This document shows, piece by piece, positions 32,801-40,045 of a stretch of DNA of 42,868 nt. Made by a program: the position numbers and the translations under genes. This stretch comes from Clostridia bacterium. GTDB lineage: Bacteria > Bacillota > Clostridia > Oscillospirales > CAG-272. Within the stretch, counting starts at the first letter, position 1; every line of letters starts with the position of its first letter. The stretch lies in assembly GCA_017468385.1 (NCBI GenBank), contig JAFUIQ010000031.1, positions 1 through 42,868 of the forward strand. The letters run 5' to 3'. Under the pieces are notes generated by a model that saw nothing but the letters and a program-made list of their open reading frames with translations, ran no database searches and was not told where the DNA came from.

Positions 32801-34945
32801 GGTGTCCAGATGGTGGAGCGTCAGATGGACCCCGTCCTTCTCCCGGGCGGAATCCCACACATAATCGCTGTGGAAGTAGAGGAAACTGCCCTGGGTATAC
32901 AGGCTGCTCCACTCGTCCCCGATCAATTCAAAATAGATACTGCCGTAGGTGGGATCGGTGGAGTGGGCCCGCAAACCGCTCTCCCGCAGGGTGACGGTGG
33001 CCATGCCGTTTTCGTCGGTGACCACTTCCCCTTTTCCGCCGAATCCGTAGGAATTGTAGAGGAACCGGAGACCGCCCGCCGGCGTGCCGTCAAAGAACGT
33101 AACGCTGAGAGTGGCGCGAATCGCCTCGCCCCGGGTGTAAAAGGGCTGATCGAAGGAAACCGTGGCGGTATACACCGGCTTCTCTTCCCGGGTGATGGAT
33201 TTATAGGCCGAGGCAACGGAGTTGCCCGCCTCGTCCGCAAAGGACAGACTGACGCCGTATCCGGCGAAATCCGCATAAGGGAGACTGCCGCGGAAGGTGC
33301 CGTCGGGGGACACCGTCACCGTACCGCCGGCGGCGGCATTGGAGGTGTATGTCAGCGTACCGATCCCCTCGGCGGGAGTGATCACGCCCCAGAAGTTGAC
33401 GGTATCGCTGGGGAAATATTCTTCTCGGTCCGTGTAGATGTACACGCGGTGCCGGGATGCATCCGTCAGCGTGGCACCGATGCACACGTAGCGGGATGCG
33501 TCGCCCGACGTGATCACCGCCAGAGCGGAGGTGCGCCCCGCGGTATCGATGCGGCACAGGCCGTTTTCATCGGATGTGCCCGATCGGATGGTAACGGTAT
33601 CCGCGCCGTCCTCCCGTGCCCGCAGACTCCATCCGGAAACCCGGTTGTACAGGTACGCGTTCACATCGGCACCGGTCACGGCGCCCGCGCCGTTCTGCAG
33701 CCAAAGCACCAGATCCTCCCCGGAGGAAACGGTGGTCACGGCCAGATCCGTCACCTGCAGAATCACCTGTCCGTCAAAGGAATAGGAGGACAGCCCCGTT
33801 CTTCCCGACGCGGTGAAGCCGATCAGATAGCATCCTGCCTCCAGCACCGGCAGGGACACGGTATATTTCGGGCGGTACGTGGCACCGCCCGTCTGGGTGG
33901 TCAGGGTGTAGGTGCCTACTTTTTTCAAATCATCCGTGGGGAATACGTACTCCTTGCCGGGCAGAACGAACTTGCCCGCCTGCTCCTCGTACGCCACCAG
34001 TGCGGCAGCGGCCGCCGCGGCATCCCGATAGCGGTACACGGTGCACACCGTGTCATCCGGCGTGACGGACGTATCGCCGTTCTTCGGATATATATAATAG
34101 GAAAGATCCGCACACTCCCCGGGATACGCCGTGATCTCACGGGCGTGATATCCCATGGTGGTTTTGGATTCAGATGCATCGTACACCGTGCGGAAGGTGG
34201 TGGTAGCGGGAGCCGCCGTTGCCCGGCCCGATGCCAGCGGCACGCCTGCCGCCAGGGTCACGGTATAGGCCTCGCCCTCCGCCAATTTCTTATCGGGGAT
34301 CACCACCAGCGTCCGCCCGTGCTGGTATACTTCCACCCGGAAGTCCACCGCCGGCGCGACGGTGATGTACTGCGACAGATCCGCCGTGTCGTTCAAAACC
34401 TCATTGAGAGTGAACTCAATGCCCGTATTGGTGGGCACGTTCGTAGCCCGATCCGCGGGGAACATGCCCGTCACCCGGGGCGCATCCTCCGTCTGGAACA
34501 CAAAGGAGGCGGCACTCAGCAAGGCAGGGCTTTCCGCCATAGTATCGGTGACGCTGAAGCGGTAGAGAGTATTGGCTTCCAGCGCGGTGCGGGGGCGCAT
34601 GGTGAACTCCGTCCCCTCTCCCGTGATCTCCATATCCGCCAAAGGCGAAATGCGCAGGTAGCGGGACAACTCCTCAGCCGTAGTCTCCCCACCCGTGCGG
34701 ATAGTGAAGATACTGTCCGAGGCGATAACGCCCCGCTTGGCCGTGTCATTGGACACGGTGATCTGGCGCAAAGCTTCGGGGATATCCGCCGAAGCGCTGT
34801 CTACACGAATCGCGTCATCCAGGGGGATAATGGTCATTTCTTTCTCCTTTTCGGGTGGTGATGTGGGTGTGCAGGATGTCAGCGGCGACACCATCAGGAT
34901 CGCGCACAGGACGCCTGCCAATATGCGTTTACCGATTTTCTCCAT
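29843..34945 (-). CDS. Alpha-2-macroglobulin-like lipoprotein without a visible thioester motif
   Basis: A 1700-residue lipoprotein; the signal peptide ends LTSC (C25). Two Ig-like Big_5-type domains (about 75-160 and 165-265, FPADRATNVPTNTGIEFTL) are followed by macroglobulin-type beta domains (VYIYTDREEYFPSDTVNFWG near 505) and the A2M signature region near 1080-1110 (AKLPDNITTWRLSAIA). The alpha-helical part (about 1200-1450) corresponds to the thioester domain, but I find no CxEQ motif, so covalent trapping of proteases is not expected. Bacterial A2M proteins guard the envelope against proteases. I use the ATG at 34945, which has AAAGGAG upstream and opens the lipoprotein signal; earlier in-frame ATGs overlap the promoter. 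The ECF-type promoter suggests induction by envelope stress. Confidence 0.88.
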   Translation of the reverse strand: MEKIGKRILAGVLCAILMVSPLTSCTPTSPPEKEKEMTIIPLDDAIRVDSASADIPEALRQITVSNDTAKRGVIASDSIFTIRTGGETTAEELSRYLRISPLADMEITGEGTEFTMRPRTALEANTLYRFSVTDTMAESPALLSAASFVFQTEDAPRVTGMFPADRATNVPTNTGIEFTLNEVLNDTADLSQYITVAPAVDFRVEVYQHGRTLVVIPDKKLAEGEAYTVTLAAGVPLASGRATAAPATTTFRTVYDASESKTTMGYHAREITAYPGECADLSYYIYPKNGDTSVTPDDTVCTVYRYRDAAAAAAALVAYEEQAGKFVLPGKEYVFPTDDLKKVGTYTLTTQTGGATYRPKYTVSLPVLEAGCYLIGFTASGRTGLSSYSFDGQVILQVTDLAVTTVSSGEDLVLWLQNGAGAVTGADVNAYLYNRVSGWSLRAREDGADTVTIRSGTSDENGLCRIDTAGRTSALAVITSGDASRYVCIGATLTDASRHRVYIYTDREEYFPSDTVNFWGVITPAEGIGTLTYTSNAAAGGTVTVSPDGTFRGSLPYADFAGYGVSLSFADEAGNSVASAYKSITREEKPVYTATVSFDQPFYTRGEAIRATLSVTFFDGTPAGGLRFLYNSYGFGGKGEVVTDENGMATVTLRESGLRAHSTDPTYGSIYFELIGDEWSSLYTQGSFLYFHSDYVWDSAREKDGVHLTLHHLDTTALTDMASYYTVREQLKGDPAEGRVSVTLRRRWSVQVPGGTYYDPITKQNKTTYRYESREEVLRTFTEAFADGVIVLPYVENPIAGSHYQYEITYNDGVRTFKQYAAATYYEYENSPADGDRYELRTIREDGTVTTDPSGAYVPNETARFAVYNNGEVLADKYRTLFVVMTPDGIADVRVAEDNATSVSFAGDRIPYTRIAAVVSDGRTDVAALTGDMMYDFERLNQLTVTVDTAVHKALPGETVDVTVTVTDPDGHPVPGAEVLLSVVDEACFAMQNQTLEASTPLHSLIRFRTIRHGINKRYSVFDGGTHFRYLYTTESKDMVATAAPSAEAPAENESVGSDTYVRSVFADNPLFDTVRTDENGRAVIAAKLPDNITTWRLSAIASEREGDNISPVDVMMGASRDAVVVTLPFFINTTAEKVYIAGDDIAMNAKVSGVGDFANAEFTAELTDAAGRVIGTERGKGVKFASVPFNFGVVPAGEYAVTVTARAGEYADALRQTFTVVDSAVLLRVNKLIPPAEAMTLNPSLYPLTLTFVDTSHTLVGGAVDRILSGRNGRTDSKAAYLAALLVCEKLYGASQLYADEIDTLLAEMNGVNGGYRIYSYAEEDPVMTAKICLLLSHQLSHSAKESLAAYLSQSVLSAQDARSLAASLMGLAALDQPVLGDLYYARDHLDEMKDADAVARLYLATAFAAIGDRENALSLYADVAAVLRTEEDGEVYFAGDTLEDALEITYAALLCASLTQPAEAEILMEYLSRRTSAYEMYALESAVFACAYAPDSYVPQTVTYLLDGESHTVELSGRRAASVTLHRDNYADFRITEVTEGVAVRAMYWGAPAEASARIAENVTVEKNVTPVSGKTDFYRVTVTVRGTTDRDSYYASITDPIPSGASFVRLENSSFTGSDTHTHGWMYENAGQMEGYLYVGNYGTPTTAGRREKSFSATYSYVIRAYTKGTFVVESAFVIDRASNTVAASDRAKISFK

Positions 34946-34976
34946 AATACCTGCTCCTTTTGAGATGTGTATGTCC

Positions 34977-35006
34977 ATTAGACGAGTGAAACCCGGAAAT
35001 GTTTCG
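34977..35006 (-). promoter_or_regulatory. Predicted ECF-sigma promoter of the macroglobulin-like gene
   Basis: On the minus strand: CGAAACATTT with GAAAC at 35001-35005, a 16-bp spacer, and CGTCTAAT (34977-34984). This fits the GAAAC-N16-CGTC pattern of sigma-M/W/X-type ECF promoters. The start codon follows about 25 bases after the predicted transcription start, and no sigma-A pair competes in this gap. Confidence 0.65.
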
Positions 35007-35109
35007 GGAAAATAACAAAAAATAGCCCCCGGCCATGCCAAAGCCCGTTTTGGGGCGTGTTGTCATCCATGCGGTGCGCACCGGATGGGACGCGTGCCGC
35101 ATTCCCGCC

Positions 35110-35138
35110 TTGACAACGCCGTCCCGGCGTGCTATACT
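35110..35138 (+). promoter_or_regulatory. Sigma-A promoter driving the cobalamin riboswitch
   Basis: TTGACA (35110-35115), 17-bp spacer, TATACT (35133-35138). The start site lies just before the riboswitch. Confidence 0.88.
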
Positions 35139-35149
35139 TACCCCATCGC

Positions 35150-35310
35150 AGGACGGAGAAAAAGGAAGGCGGTGCGAATCCGCCGCGAACCCGTCGCCGT
35201 GTTTGGGAGCTGCAAGCCCTGTATCCGCCGCGGATACCGACTGCCACTGCACTTTGTGTGGGAAGGCGGCTTGCAGCGATCCCCATCAGCCGAAAGACTT
35301 TGCTCCCAAG
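35150..35310 (+). ncRNA. Cobalamin (adenosylcobalamin-type) riboswitch
   Basis: The core elements appear in order: aaggaaggcggtgcgaatcc with a matching CGCC, then CGAACCCGTCGCCGTG, which resembles the conserved CCCGC-CTGT segment. Later come GCCACTG paired near TGGGAAGGC, and a B12-box-like agccgaaagactttgc (35288-35303). Long stems close it: GCTGCAAGCC/GGCTTGCAGC (35209-35277) and TTGGGA/TCCCAA (35203-35309). No T-rich terminator is evident between its end and the ATG at 35405. Control may instead act on translation; a cctcct stretch (35355-35361) could take part. Confidence 0.82.
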
Positions 35311-35404
35311 TGTGCCGCTGCCGCGGATCGTCGGACGACTCAGTCGTTGCTGTACCTCCTGCGATAAAATAACTATATTTTATTAAAAGAAAGGAAAACA
35401 AAGA

Positions 35405-35800
35405 ATGAAACAAACAAAACTTTTTCGCAGAATTTCTCTTGTTTTCGCAGTGCTGATCGCGGCTATGGTACTGTGCACGGCCTGCACGCAGGCAGAGCCC
35501 CAGGCGGGGACAAAAACCATCACCGTGGCGATCATCGTGGATGGCACCGACACCGTGACCAAATCCATCACCACCGACTCGGAGTATCTGCGCGGGGCAT
35601 TGGAGGAGGAAGATCTGATCGCGGGGGAGGAGAGCCAGTACGGGCTGTTCGTGAAAACGGTCAATGGGATCACTGTGGATAACGCCAAGCAGCAGTGGTG
35701 GTGCTTCACCAAGAGCGGCGAGGATCTCTTCACCGGCGTGGACGACACGCCCATCGCTGACGGCGACAAATTTGAGATCACGCTGAAAACGGGATACTGA
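35405..35800 (+). CDS. DUF4430 lipoprotein, probable cobalamin-binding surface protein
   Basis: A 131-residue protein. The signal peptide leads to a lipobox-like LCTAC (lipid cysteine probably C27; the C at -3 is unusual). The mature part is one DUF4430 domain (YLRGALEEEDLIAGEESQYG, then NAKQQWWCFTKSGE and GVDDTPIADGDKFEI). DUF4430 is the beta-grasp-like fold of the C-terminal domain of human intrinsic factor and transcobalamin, which covers one face of vitamin B12. With a cobalamin riboswitch in front and an S-component gene overlapping its stop codon, capture of cobalamin outside the membrane is a good inference. AAAGGAAA precedes the ATG. Confidence 0.85.
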   Translation: MKQTKLFRRISLVFAVLIAAMVLCTACTQAEPQAGTKTITVAIIVDGTDTVTKSITTDSEYLRGALEEEDLIAGEESQYGLFVKTVNGITVDNAKQQWWCFTKSGEDLFTGVDDTPIADGDKFEITLKTGY

Positions 35801-36336
35801 TGAAATCCCGCACCTACGCCCGCACGCTGGACATCGTTCTGGGAGCGTTGTTCGGTGCGCTGCTGTTTATCTCCCAGATCATCGCCGCATCCTTGCCCAA
35901 TATTGAGATAGTATCCCTTTTAATCCTCGTATGGACACGGGTGTACCGCTATGGCGCGCTCCCCGGTATCGGGGTATTCATTCTTTTGCAGGGCCTGTTT
36001 TACGGATTCGGCATCTGGTGGGAATCCTATTTGTACATATGGTTCATTCTGTGGGGACTGGTCATGCTGGTTCCCCGCCCCAAAACCGAGCCGTCTCCCC
36101 TTTTGTCCGCTTTGGGCTGGGGATGTCTCAGCGGCCTGTACGGTCTGGCTTTCGGATCCCTTACGTCCCTCTCGTGGCTGATCCGCGGCGGTCCGTCCAC
36201 CGCTTTTGCCTATATTGTGTCGGGGATTCCCTTCGATATCACCCACGGCATCGCCAATTTTGTTCTGGCGTTTCTGCTGGCCGTGCCGCTGATCCGACTG
36301 CTGAACCGCCTGAAAAGCAAAACCCGACTGGGCTGA
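35800..36336 (+). CDS. ECF transporter S-component, probable cobalamin specificity
   Basis: A 178-residue, very hydrophobic protein with about five or six membrane helices and a short basic C-terminus, matching the length and layout of ECF S-components. These bind a vitamin and use a shared module of two ATPases and EcfT, encoded elsewhere, for import. Its ATG shares one base with the stop of the DUF4430 gene, so translation is coupled. The upstream cobalamin riboswitch points to a B12 compound as substrate. I cannot tell whether it belongs to a described cobalamin S-component group such as CbrT. A terminator follows at once, so this two-gene unit is complete. Confidence 0.82.
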   Translation: MKSRTYARTLDIVLGALFGALLFISQIIAASLPNIEIVSLLILVWTRVYRYGALPGIGVFILLQGLFYGFGIWWESYLYIWFILWGLVMLVPRPKTEPSPLLSALGWGCLSGLYGLAFGSLTSLSWLIRGGPSTAFAYIVSGIPFDITHGIANFVLAFLLAVPLIRLLNRLKSKTRLG

Positions 36337-36341
36337 CACCG

Positions 36342-36371
36342 GAGGTGCCGTTTTTGCGGCACCTCTTTTTT
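36342..36371 (+). terminator. Terminator after the S-component gene
   Basis: A perfect 9-bp stem (gaggtgccg with cggcacctc), a six-base loop and six T. Confidence 0.92.
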
Positions 36372-36409
36372 GTTTGTAAAATATCGTAATTATTTTCTTC
36401 CCGTTCCGC

Positions 36410-36438
36410 TTGACAGCGGGATGTTTTTGGGTTATCAT
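36410..36438 (+). promoter_or_regulatory. Sigma-A promoter of the dehydrogenase operon
   Basis: TTGACA (36410-36415), 17-bp spacer, TATCAT (36433-36438). Confidence 0.85.
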
Positions 36439-36490
36439 ACAAATAGAATCTTTGAATTTATGCGCTGAGCGCTTTTTGTGGAGGTACATT

Positions 36491-37585
36491 ATGGCAATCG
36501 CAACATCGGACAAGGTACGGGTAGGCATTATCGGATGCGGAGGCATCGCAAATCAGAAGCATATGCCCTCTCTGAAAAAGCTCCCCAATGTGGAGATGGT
36601 GGCATTCTGCGACATCGTGCGCGCGCGGGCCGAGCGGGCCAAGGACACCTTTGGCACATCCGACGCGGCGGTATACGAGGATTATCGCAAGCTGCTGGAG
36701 GATAAAACCATCGACGTGGTGCACGTCTGCACCCCCAACCGCTCCCACAGCTTCATCACCGTGGATGCGCTGAATGCGGGCAAGCACGTGATGTGCGAAA
36801 AGCCCATGGCCATCAACTCCGTGGAAGCGAAGAAGATGCTGGACGCCGCCGCCCTCTCCGGAAAGATGCTGACCATCGGCTATCAGACCCGCCAGCGCAA
36901 CGACTCCATCTTTATGAAGCAGGAAGCGGAGGCAGGCACGTTTGGCGATATCTACTACGCCAAGGCCACCGCCATCCGCCGCCGCGCCGTTCCCACCTGG
37001 GGCGTATTCCTCAACGAATACGAGCAGGGCGGCGGTCCGCTGATCGACATCGGCACCCACGCCCTGGATCTGACTTTGTGGATCATGGACAACTACAAGC
37101 CGAAATACTGTCTGGGCACCACCTTCCACAAGCTGAACGACCAGACCCAGACGGGCAACGCCTGGGGCGACTGGGATCCGGATAAGTTCACCGTAGAGGA
37201 CAGCGCATTCGGATTTGTGGTGATGGAAAACGGCGCCACCATCAATCTGGAATCCGCCTGGGCTCTGAACACCCTGGATGTGCGGGAGGCAGTTACCTCC
37301 ATCTGCGGCACGAAGGCCGGTGCGGACATGGTGGACGGCGTGCGGATCAACCACATCAAGAATGGCCGTCAGTGCGTGACCACCGCCAACATGAAGGCGG
37401 GCGGCGTGGCCTTCTATGAAGGATCCGGCGGGGATGATATGTCCACCCGCGAGGCCCGCCAGTGGATCAACGCCATCGTGAATCACAAGCAGCCCACCGT
37501 TCTGCCGGAGCAGGCATACACCGTAACCCGGATCCTGGAGGGCATTTACGAAAGCGCCAGAACCGGCACGGTATACAATTTCTGA
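36491..37585 (+). CDS. Gfo/Idh/MocA-family sugar or inositol dehydrogenase
   Basis: A 364-residue NAD(P)-dependent oxidoreductase. The Rossmann fold starts at once with GIIGCGGIA, followed by the VHVCTPNRSH and MCEKPMA motifs; the EKP lysine is the usual catalytic residue. The C-terminal substrate domain has GGGPLIDIGTHALDL, with the Asp and His of the active site. Members act on sugars, inositol or amino sugars; the substrate cannot be read here. The ATG at 36491 is used because GGAGGT lies about six bases upstream and the promoter is just before; an earlier in-frame start overlaps the promoter. A TIM-barrel isomerase, a frequent partner in inositol or rare-sugar breakdown, lies three genes downstream. 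Confidence 0.93.
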   Translation: MAIATSDKVRVGIIGCGGIANQKHMPSLKKLPNVEMVAFCDIVRARAERAKDTFGTSDAAVYEDYRKLLEDKTIDVVHVCTPNRSHSFITVDALNAGKHVMCEKPMAINSVEAKKMLDAAALSGKMLTIGYQTRQRNDSIFMKQEAEAGTFGDIYYAKATAIRRRAVPTWGVFLNEYEQGGGPLIDIGTHALDLTLWIMDNYKPKYCLGTTFHKLNDQTQTGNAWGDWDPDKFTVEDSAFGFVVMENGATINLESAWALNTLDVREAVTSICGTKAGADMVDGVRINHIKNGRQCVTTANMKAGGVAFYEGSGGDDMSTREARQWINAIVNHKQPTVLPEQAYTVTRILEGIYESARTGTVYNF

Positions 37586-37595
37586 GAGGATACGA

Positions 37596-37621
37596 GTGGG
37601 GCTTTTTGAAAAAAGCCCCAC
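37596..37621 (+). terminator. Hairpin after the dehydrogenase gene, possible partial terminator
   Basis: gtggggcttttt pairs with aaaaagccccac with almost no loop. T residues lie in the stem rather than after it. It could attenuate transcription into the following genes, for which no separate promoter was seen. Confidence 0.5.
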
Positions 37622-37661
37622 ACCCCAAAAACTTTTCATCATGGAAAAGGAGACGGACGCT

Positions 37662-38114
37662 ATGAAATGGATTCTGATTATTGCCGCCGCCGTCTGTATA
37701 GTTCTTTTGATCGTACGGTGTGCCAAGCCGCAAAATATAGGGCAGTCCCCATCGCCTGATCCCTCCCATGCATCGGACGGCGCGCAGGATTTTGCCCCCT
37801 TTCTGATTGTGGAGGGCACATCTGTCGTTTTAAACGTATCGGATTACCCCACCATGATGGATCTCTTCCTCACCCGTGAGGAAGATGGTTTTCTGGGAAA
37901 CGGGTACGATTGGGAAGCTCTGGCGGGCACCTATCTGCGTGAAAAGTGTGACGCGGAAATGCGAGACGCCATCTCCTTCGACAGCGAGGCGGAAATGTTC
38001 TGTGCCTATGCGGAGGAGGAAGCCATCCTGATGCAGTTCGTGGCCGGCTTCGCCGCATTCTGCCAAGACACTGCCGCGGTACAGGATCTTCTGTCCCGCA
38101 CCGAACCCGGCTGA
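37662..38114 (+). CDS. Membrane-anchored Imm51-like immunity-type protein
   Basis: A 150-residue protein with one N-terminal hydrophobic helix (about 3-20) and a short Ser/Pro-rich linker. The rest resembles the Imm51 family of polymorphic-toxin immunity proteins: GFLGNGYDWEALAGTYLREK, then ISFDSEAEMFCAYAEEEAIL and a C-terminal helix. I chose the ATG at 37662 because AAGGAG lies nine bases upstream; in-frame ATGs further up overlap the hairpin. No toxin gene lies beside it. It may be an orphan immunity protein, or the fold may do something else in this operon. The family call rests on recall of the motif pattern. Confidence 0.65.
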   Translation: MKWILIIAAAVCIVLLIVRCAKPQNIGQSPSPDPSHASDGAQDFAPFLIVEGTSVVLNVSDYPTMMDLFLTREEDGFLGNGYDWEALAGTYLREKCDAEMRDAISFDSEAEMFCAYAEEEAILMQFVAGFAAFCQDTAAVQDLLSRTEPG

Positions 38115-38158
38115 AAACAGGAAAACTGCACCGGAAATCACATCACAAGGAGTCTGAC

Positions 38159-38323
38159 ATGACGAAACCTATGCGCTGGATGCTGATGGGCATCGCACTT
38201 CTGGTATTGGGGACATGGGGCGCGGCACTGAACGAATACGGTAATTTTTATGGCCTTGTGGCTATCTTTTCCCCCATCGCCGGCATCATCAGCATCGTAA
38301 TCTCTTTTTTGGAAACGGAATAA
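38159..38323 (+). CDS. Small two-helix membrane protein, 54 residues
   Basis: A short frame starting MTKPMRWMLMGIALLVLG and ending VISFLETE. AAGGAG lies about seven bases before the ATG, and the frame sits tightly between two real genes (44 bases after one, 18 before the next). Two hydrophobic stretches (about 8-22 and 30-50) are separated by a short polar turn with a NEYGNFYG motif. I do not recognise a family, though small proteins of this pattern are frequent in Clostridia. Its good RBS and spacing make it a likely real gene. Confidence 0.7.
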   Translation: MTKPMRWMLMGIALLVLGTWGAALNEYGNFYGLVAIFSPIAGIISIVISFLETE

Positions 38324-38341
38324 TAAGCGGAGGATACTGAT

Positions 38342-39310
38342 ATGAAACTGAGCGTATTATCCAATCTGTACGGCGACCGGCCGCTGGCCGATGTGCTCTC
38401 GCATTTCCGTGATCTGGGGGTGGAGAAAATCGAGATCGGCTGCGGCGGATACCCGGGCAAGGCCCACTGCGATCCCGATGTACTGCTGAAGGACGAGGGC
38501 AAGCTGGAAGAATTCCGCGCGCTGTTCGCCGCATACGGCATCGGCATCTGTGCCCTGTCCTGCCACGGCAACGCGGTGCATCCCAACAAGGAAATTGCCG
38601 CCGCCTTTGACCGGGATTTCCGCAACTGCGTGCTTCTGGCGGAAAAACTGGGCGTGGACACCATCGTCACCTTCTCCGGCTGTCCCGGCGATTCCCCCAA
38701 GGCAAAATACCCGAACTGGGTGACTTGTCCGTGGCCCGGTGATTTTCTTACCATTCTGGACTATCAGTGGAACGAGGTACTGATCCCCTACTGGAAGGAA
38801 GCCGCGGCGTTCGCTGAGGCTCATAACGTCCGCCGGATCGCCTTTGAGATGCATCCCGGCTTCTGCGTATACAATCCGGAGACCTGCCTGAAGCTGCGGG
38901 AGGCGGTCAGCCCCATTCTGGGTGCCAACCTGGATCCGTCCCATCTGCTCTGGCAGGGAATCAAGCCGGCCAACGCCATCCGCTATCTGGGCGATGCCAT
39001 CTATCACGTCCACGCCAAGGACACCAAGATCGATGAGATCAACACCGCGGCAAACGGTGTGCTGGACACCAAGCATTACAGCGACGAGATCCACCGCGCC
39101 TGGGTATTCCGCACCGTAGGCTACGGTCACGGCGAGGAATTCTGGCGGGATTTTGTGGACAATCTCCGTCTGGTGGGATACGATCGGGTACTGTCCATCG
39201 AGCACGAGGACAGCCTGATGTCCATCGACGAGGGTCTGGAAAAGGCCGTCCACTTCCTGAAACCCATTCTCATGCGGGATCCCAAACCGGGCACCATGGG
39301 CTGGGCATAA
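38342..39310 (+). CDS. Sugar phosphate isomerase/epimerase, xylose-isomerase-like TIM barrel
   Basis: A 322-residue TIM-barrel protein of the AP-endonuclease-2/xylose-isomerase-like family. The likely metal ligands sit at the ends of barrel strands: E169 in RIAFEMHPGF, D198 in GANLDPSHLLW, H224 in YHVHAKDTK and an acidic residue of LSIEHEDSL (E287 or E289). Proteins like this are often paired with Gfo/Idh/MocA dehydrogenases in inositol or rare-sugar breakdown, as here. GGAGG lies before the ATG. The exact reaction cannot be assigned from sequence alone. It is the last gene of the unit; a strong terminator follows. Confidence 0.92.
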   Translation: MKLSVLSNLYGDRPLADVLSHFRDLGVEKIEIGCGGYPGKAHCDPDVLLKDEGKLEEFRALFAAYGIGICALSCHGNAVHPNKEIAAAFDRDFRNCVLLAEKLGVDTIVTFSGCPGDSPKAKYPNWVTCPWPGDFLTILDYQWNEVLIPYWKEAAAFAEAHNVRRIAFEMHPGFCVYNPETCLKLREAVSPILGANLDPSHLLWQGIKPANAIRYLGDAIYHVHAKDTKIDEINTAANGVLDTKHYSDEIHRAWVFRTVGYGHGEEFWRDFVDNLRLVGYDRVLSIEHEDSLMSIDEGLEKAVHFLKPILMRDPKPGTMGWA

Positions 39311-39323
39311 ACACACAAAGCAA

Positions 39324-39358
39324 ACGCCTCTGCTGCAAAACAGCAGAGGCGTTTTTTG
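39324..39358 (+). terminator. Terminator after the TIM-barrel isomerase gene
   Basis: A perfect 12-bp stem (acgcctctgctg with cagcagaggcgt), five-base loop and T run; it may also serve the convergent thioesterase gene. Confidence 0.95.
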
Positions 39359-39363
39359 TTCTG

Positions 39364-39846
39364 TCAAAAATGCTCCCGTCGGCGGATGTCCCGGTATTCT
39401 CGCCGGCGGATCGCTTCCTCGTATTCCCGTTTTTCCTCCTCGGTTTCGGGAATCACCGCCGGCACCGGCGTGGGCTTTCCGTTTTCGTCCAGGGCCACCA
39501 TCACCAGATAGGCCCGGTTGATCTCCCGACGGGATCCGTCCAGATTTTCCACAAAGGTGCGGACGCAGATTTCCATGGAAGTCCGGCCCGCGTGGGTGAT
39601 GTATCCCTGCAGGATCACCGTATCATCCACAAAAGCGGGGGCGGTAAAGGTCAAGGTATCCACCGACGCGGTGGTAACGGCGCGTCCGGAATGACGGCGG
39701 GCGACCACGGCAGCCACCACGTCGATCCACTCCATCAGCCGCCCGCCGAACAGTCTTTTGTATCCGTTCAGCGTATCGTACATCAAAATCTGCGCCTGCT
39801 CCGTGCGGGAGGCCGACACCGGTTTTCCCGGGCGTTGTGTATCCAT
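39364..39846 (-). CDS. Hotdog-fold acyl-CoA thioesterase
   Basis: A 160-residue protein of the YciA/ACOT-type hotdog family, which hydrolyses acyl-CoA to free fatty acid and CoA. The central helix motif FGGRLMEWIDVVAAVVARRH and the strand ASVDTLTFTAPAFVDDTV are typical. The C-terminal 30 residues are Arg/Glu-rich and helical. The ATG at 39846 (MDTQRPGK) is used because GGAGGAGAG lies close upstream; an earlier in-frame start exists but has no RBS. It is a single-gene unit with its own promoter. Confidence 0.9.
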   Translation of the reverse strand: MDTQRPGKPVSASRTEQAQILMYDTLNGYKRLFGGRLMEWIDVVAAVVARRHSGRAVTTASVDTLTFTAPAFVDDTVILQGYITHAGRTSMEICVRTFVENLDGSRREINRAYLVMVALDENGKPTPVPAVIPETEEEKREYEEAIRRREYRDIRRREHF

Positions 39847-39955
39847 ATTCTCTCCTCCGGATGTGTGAATAAAAAATGCCGCATGTTGGAAAGCAAACCG
39901 CCTCGCAAGCATAACAGCAAAAAAATTTTTACTATTTTTCTCTTTTTACACCCAT

Positions 39956-39984
39956 AGTATACCACAAATCGGCGAAAAAGTCAA
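39956..39984 (-). promoter_or_regulatory. Sigma-A promoter of the thioesterase gene
   Basis: On the minus strand: TTGACT (39979-39984), 17-bp spacer, TATACT (39956-39961). It lies back to back with the promoter at 39988. Confidence 0.85.
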
Positions 39985-39987
39985 GTC

Positions 39988-40016
39988 TTGTAATTCTACG
40001 GCGGCCATGGTACACT
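39988..40016 (+). promoter_or_regulatory. Sigma-A-like promoter of the DUF6323/DUF6179-like pair
   Basis: TTGTAA (39988-39993), 17-bp spacer, TACACT (40011-40016). Only three bases separate it from the divergent thioesterase -35. Confidence 0.7.
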
Positions 40017-40045
40017 ACAGTACCACACACGATTGGAGGATGCCT

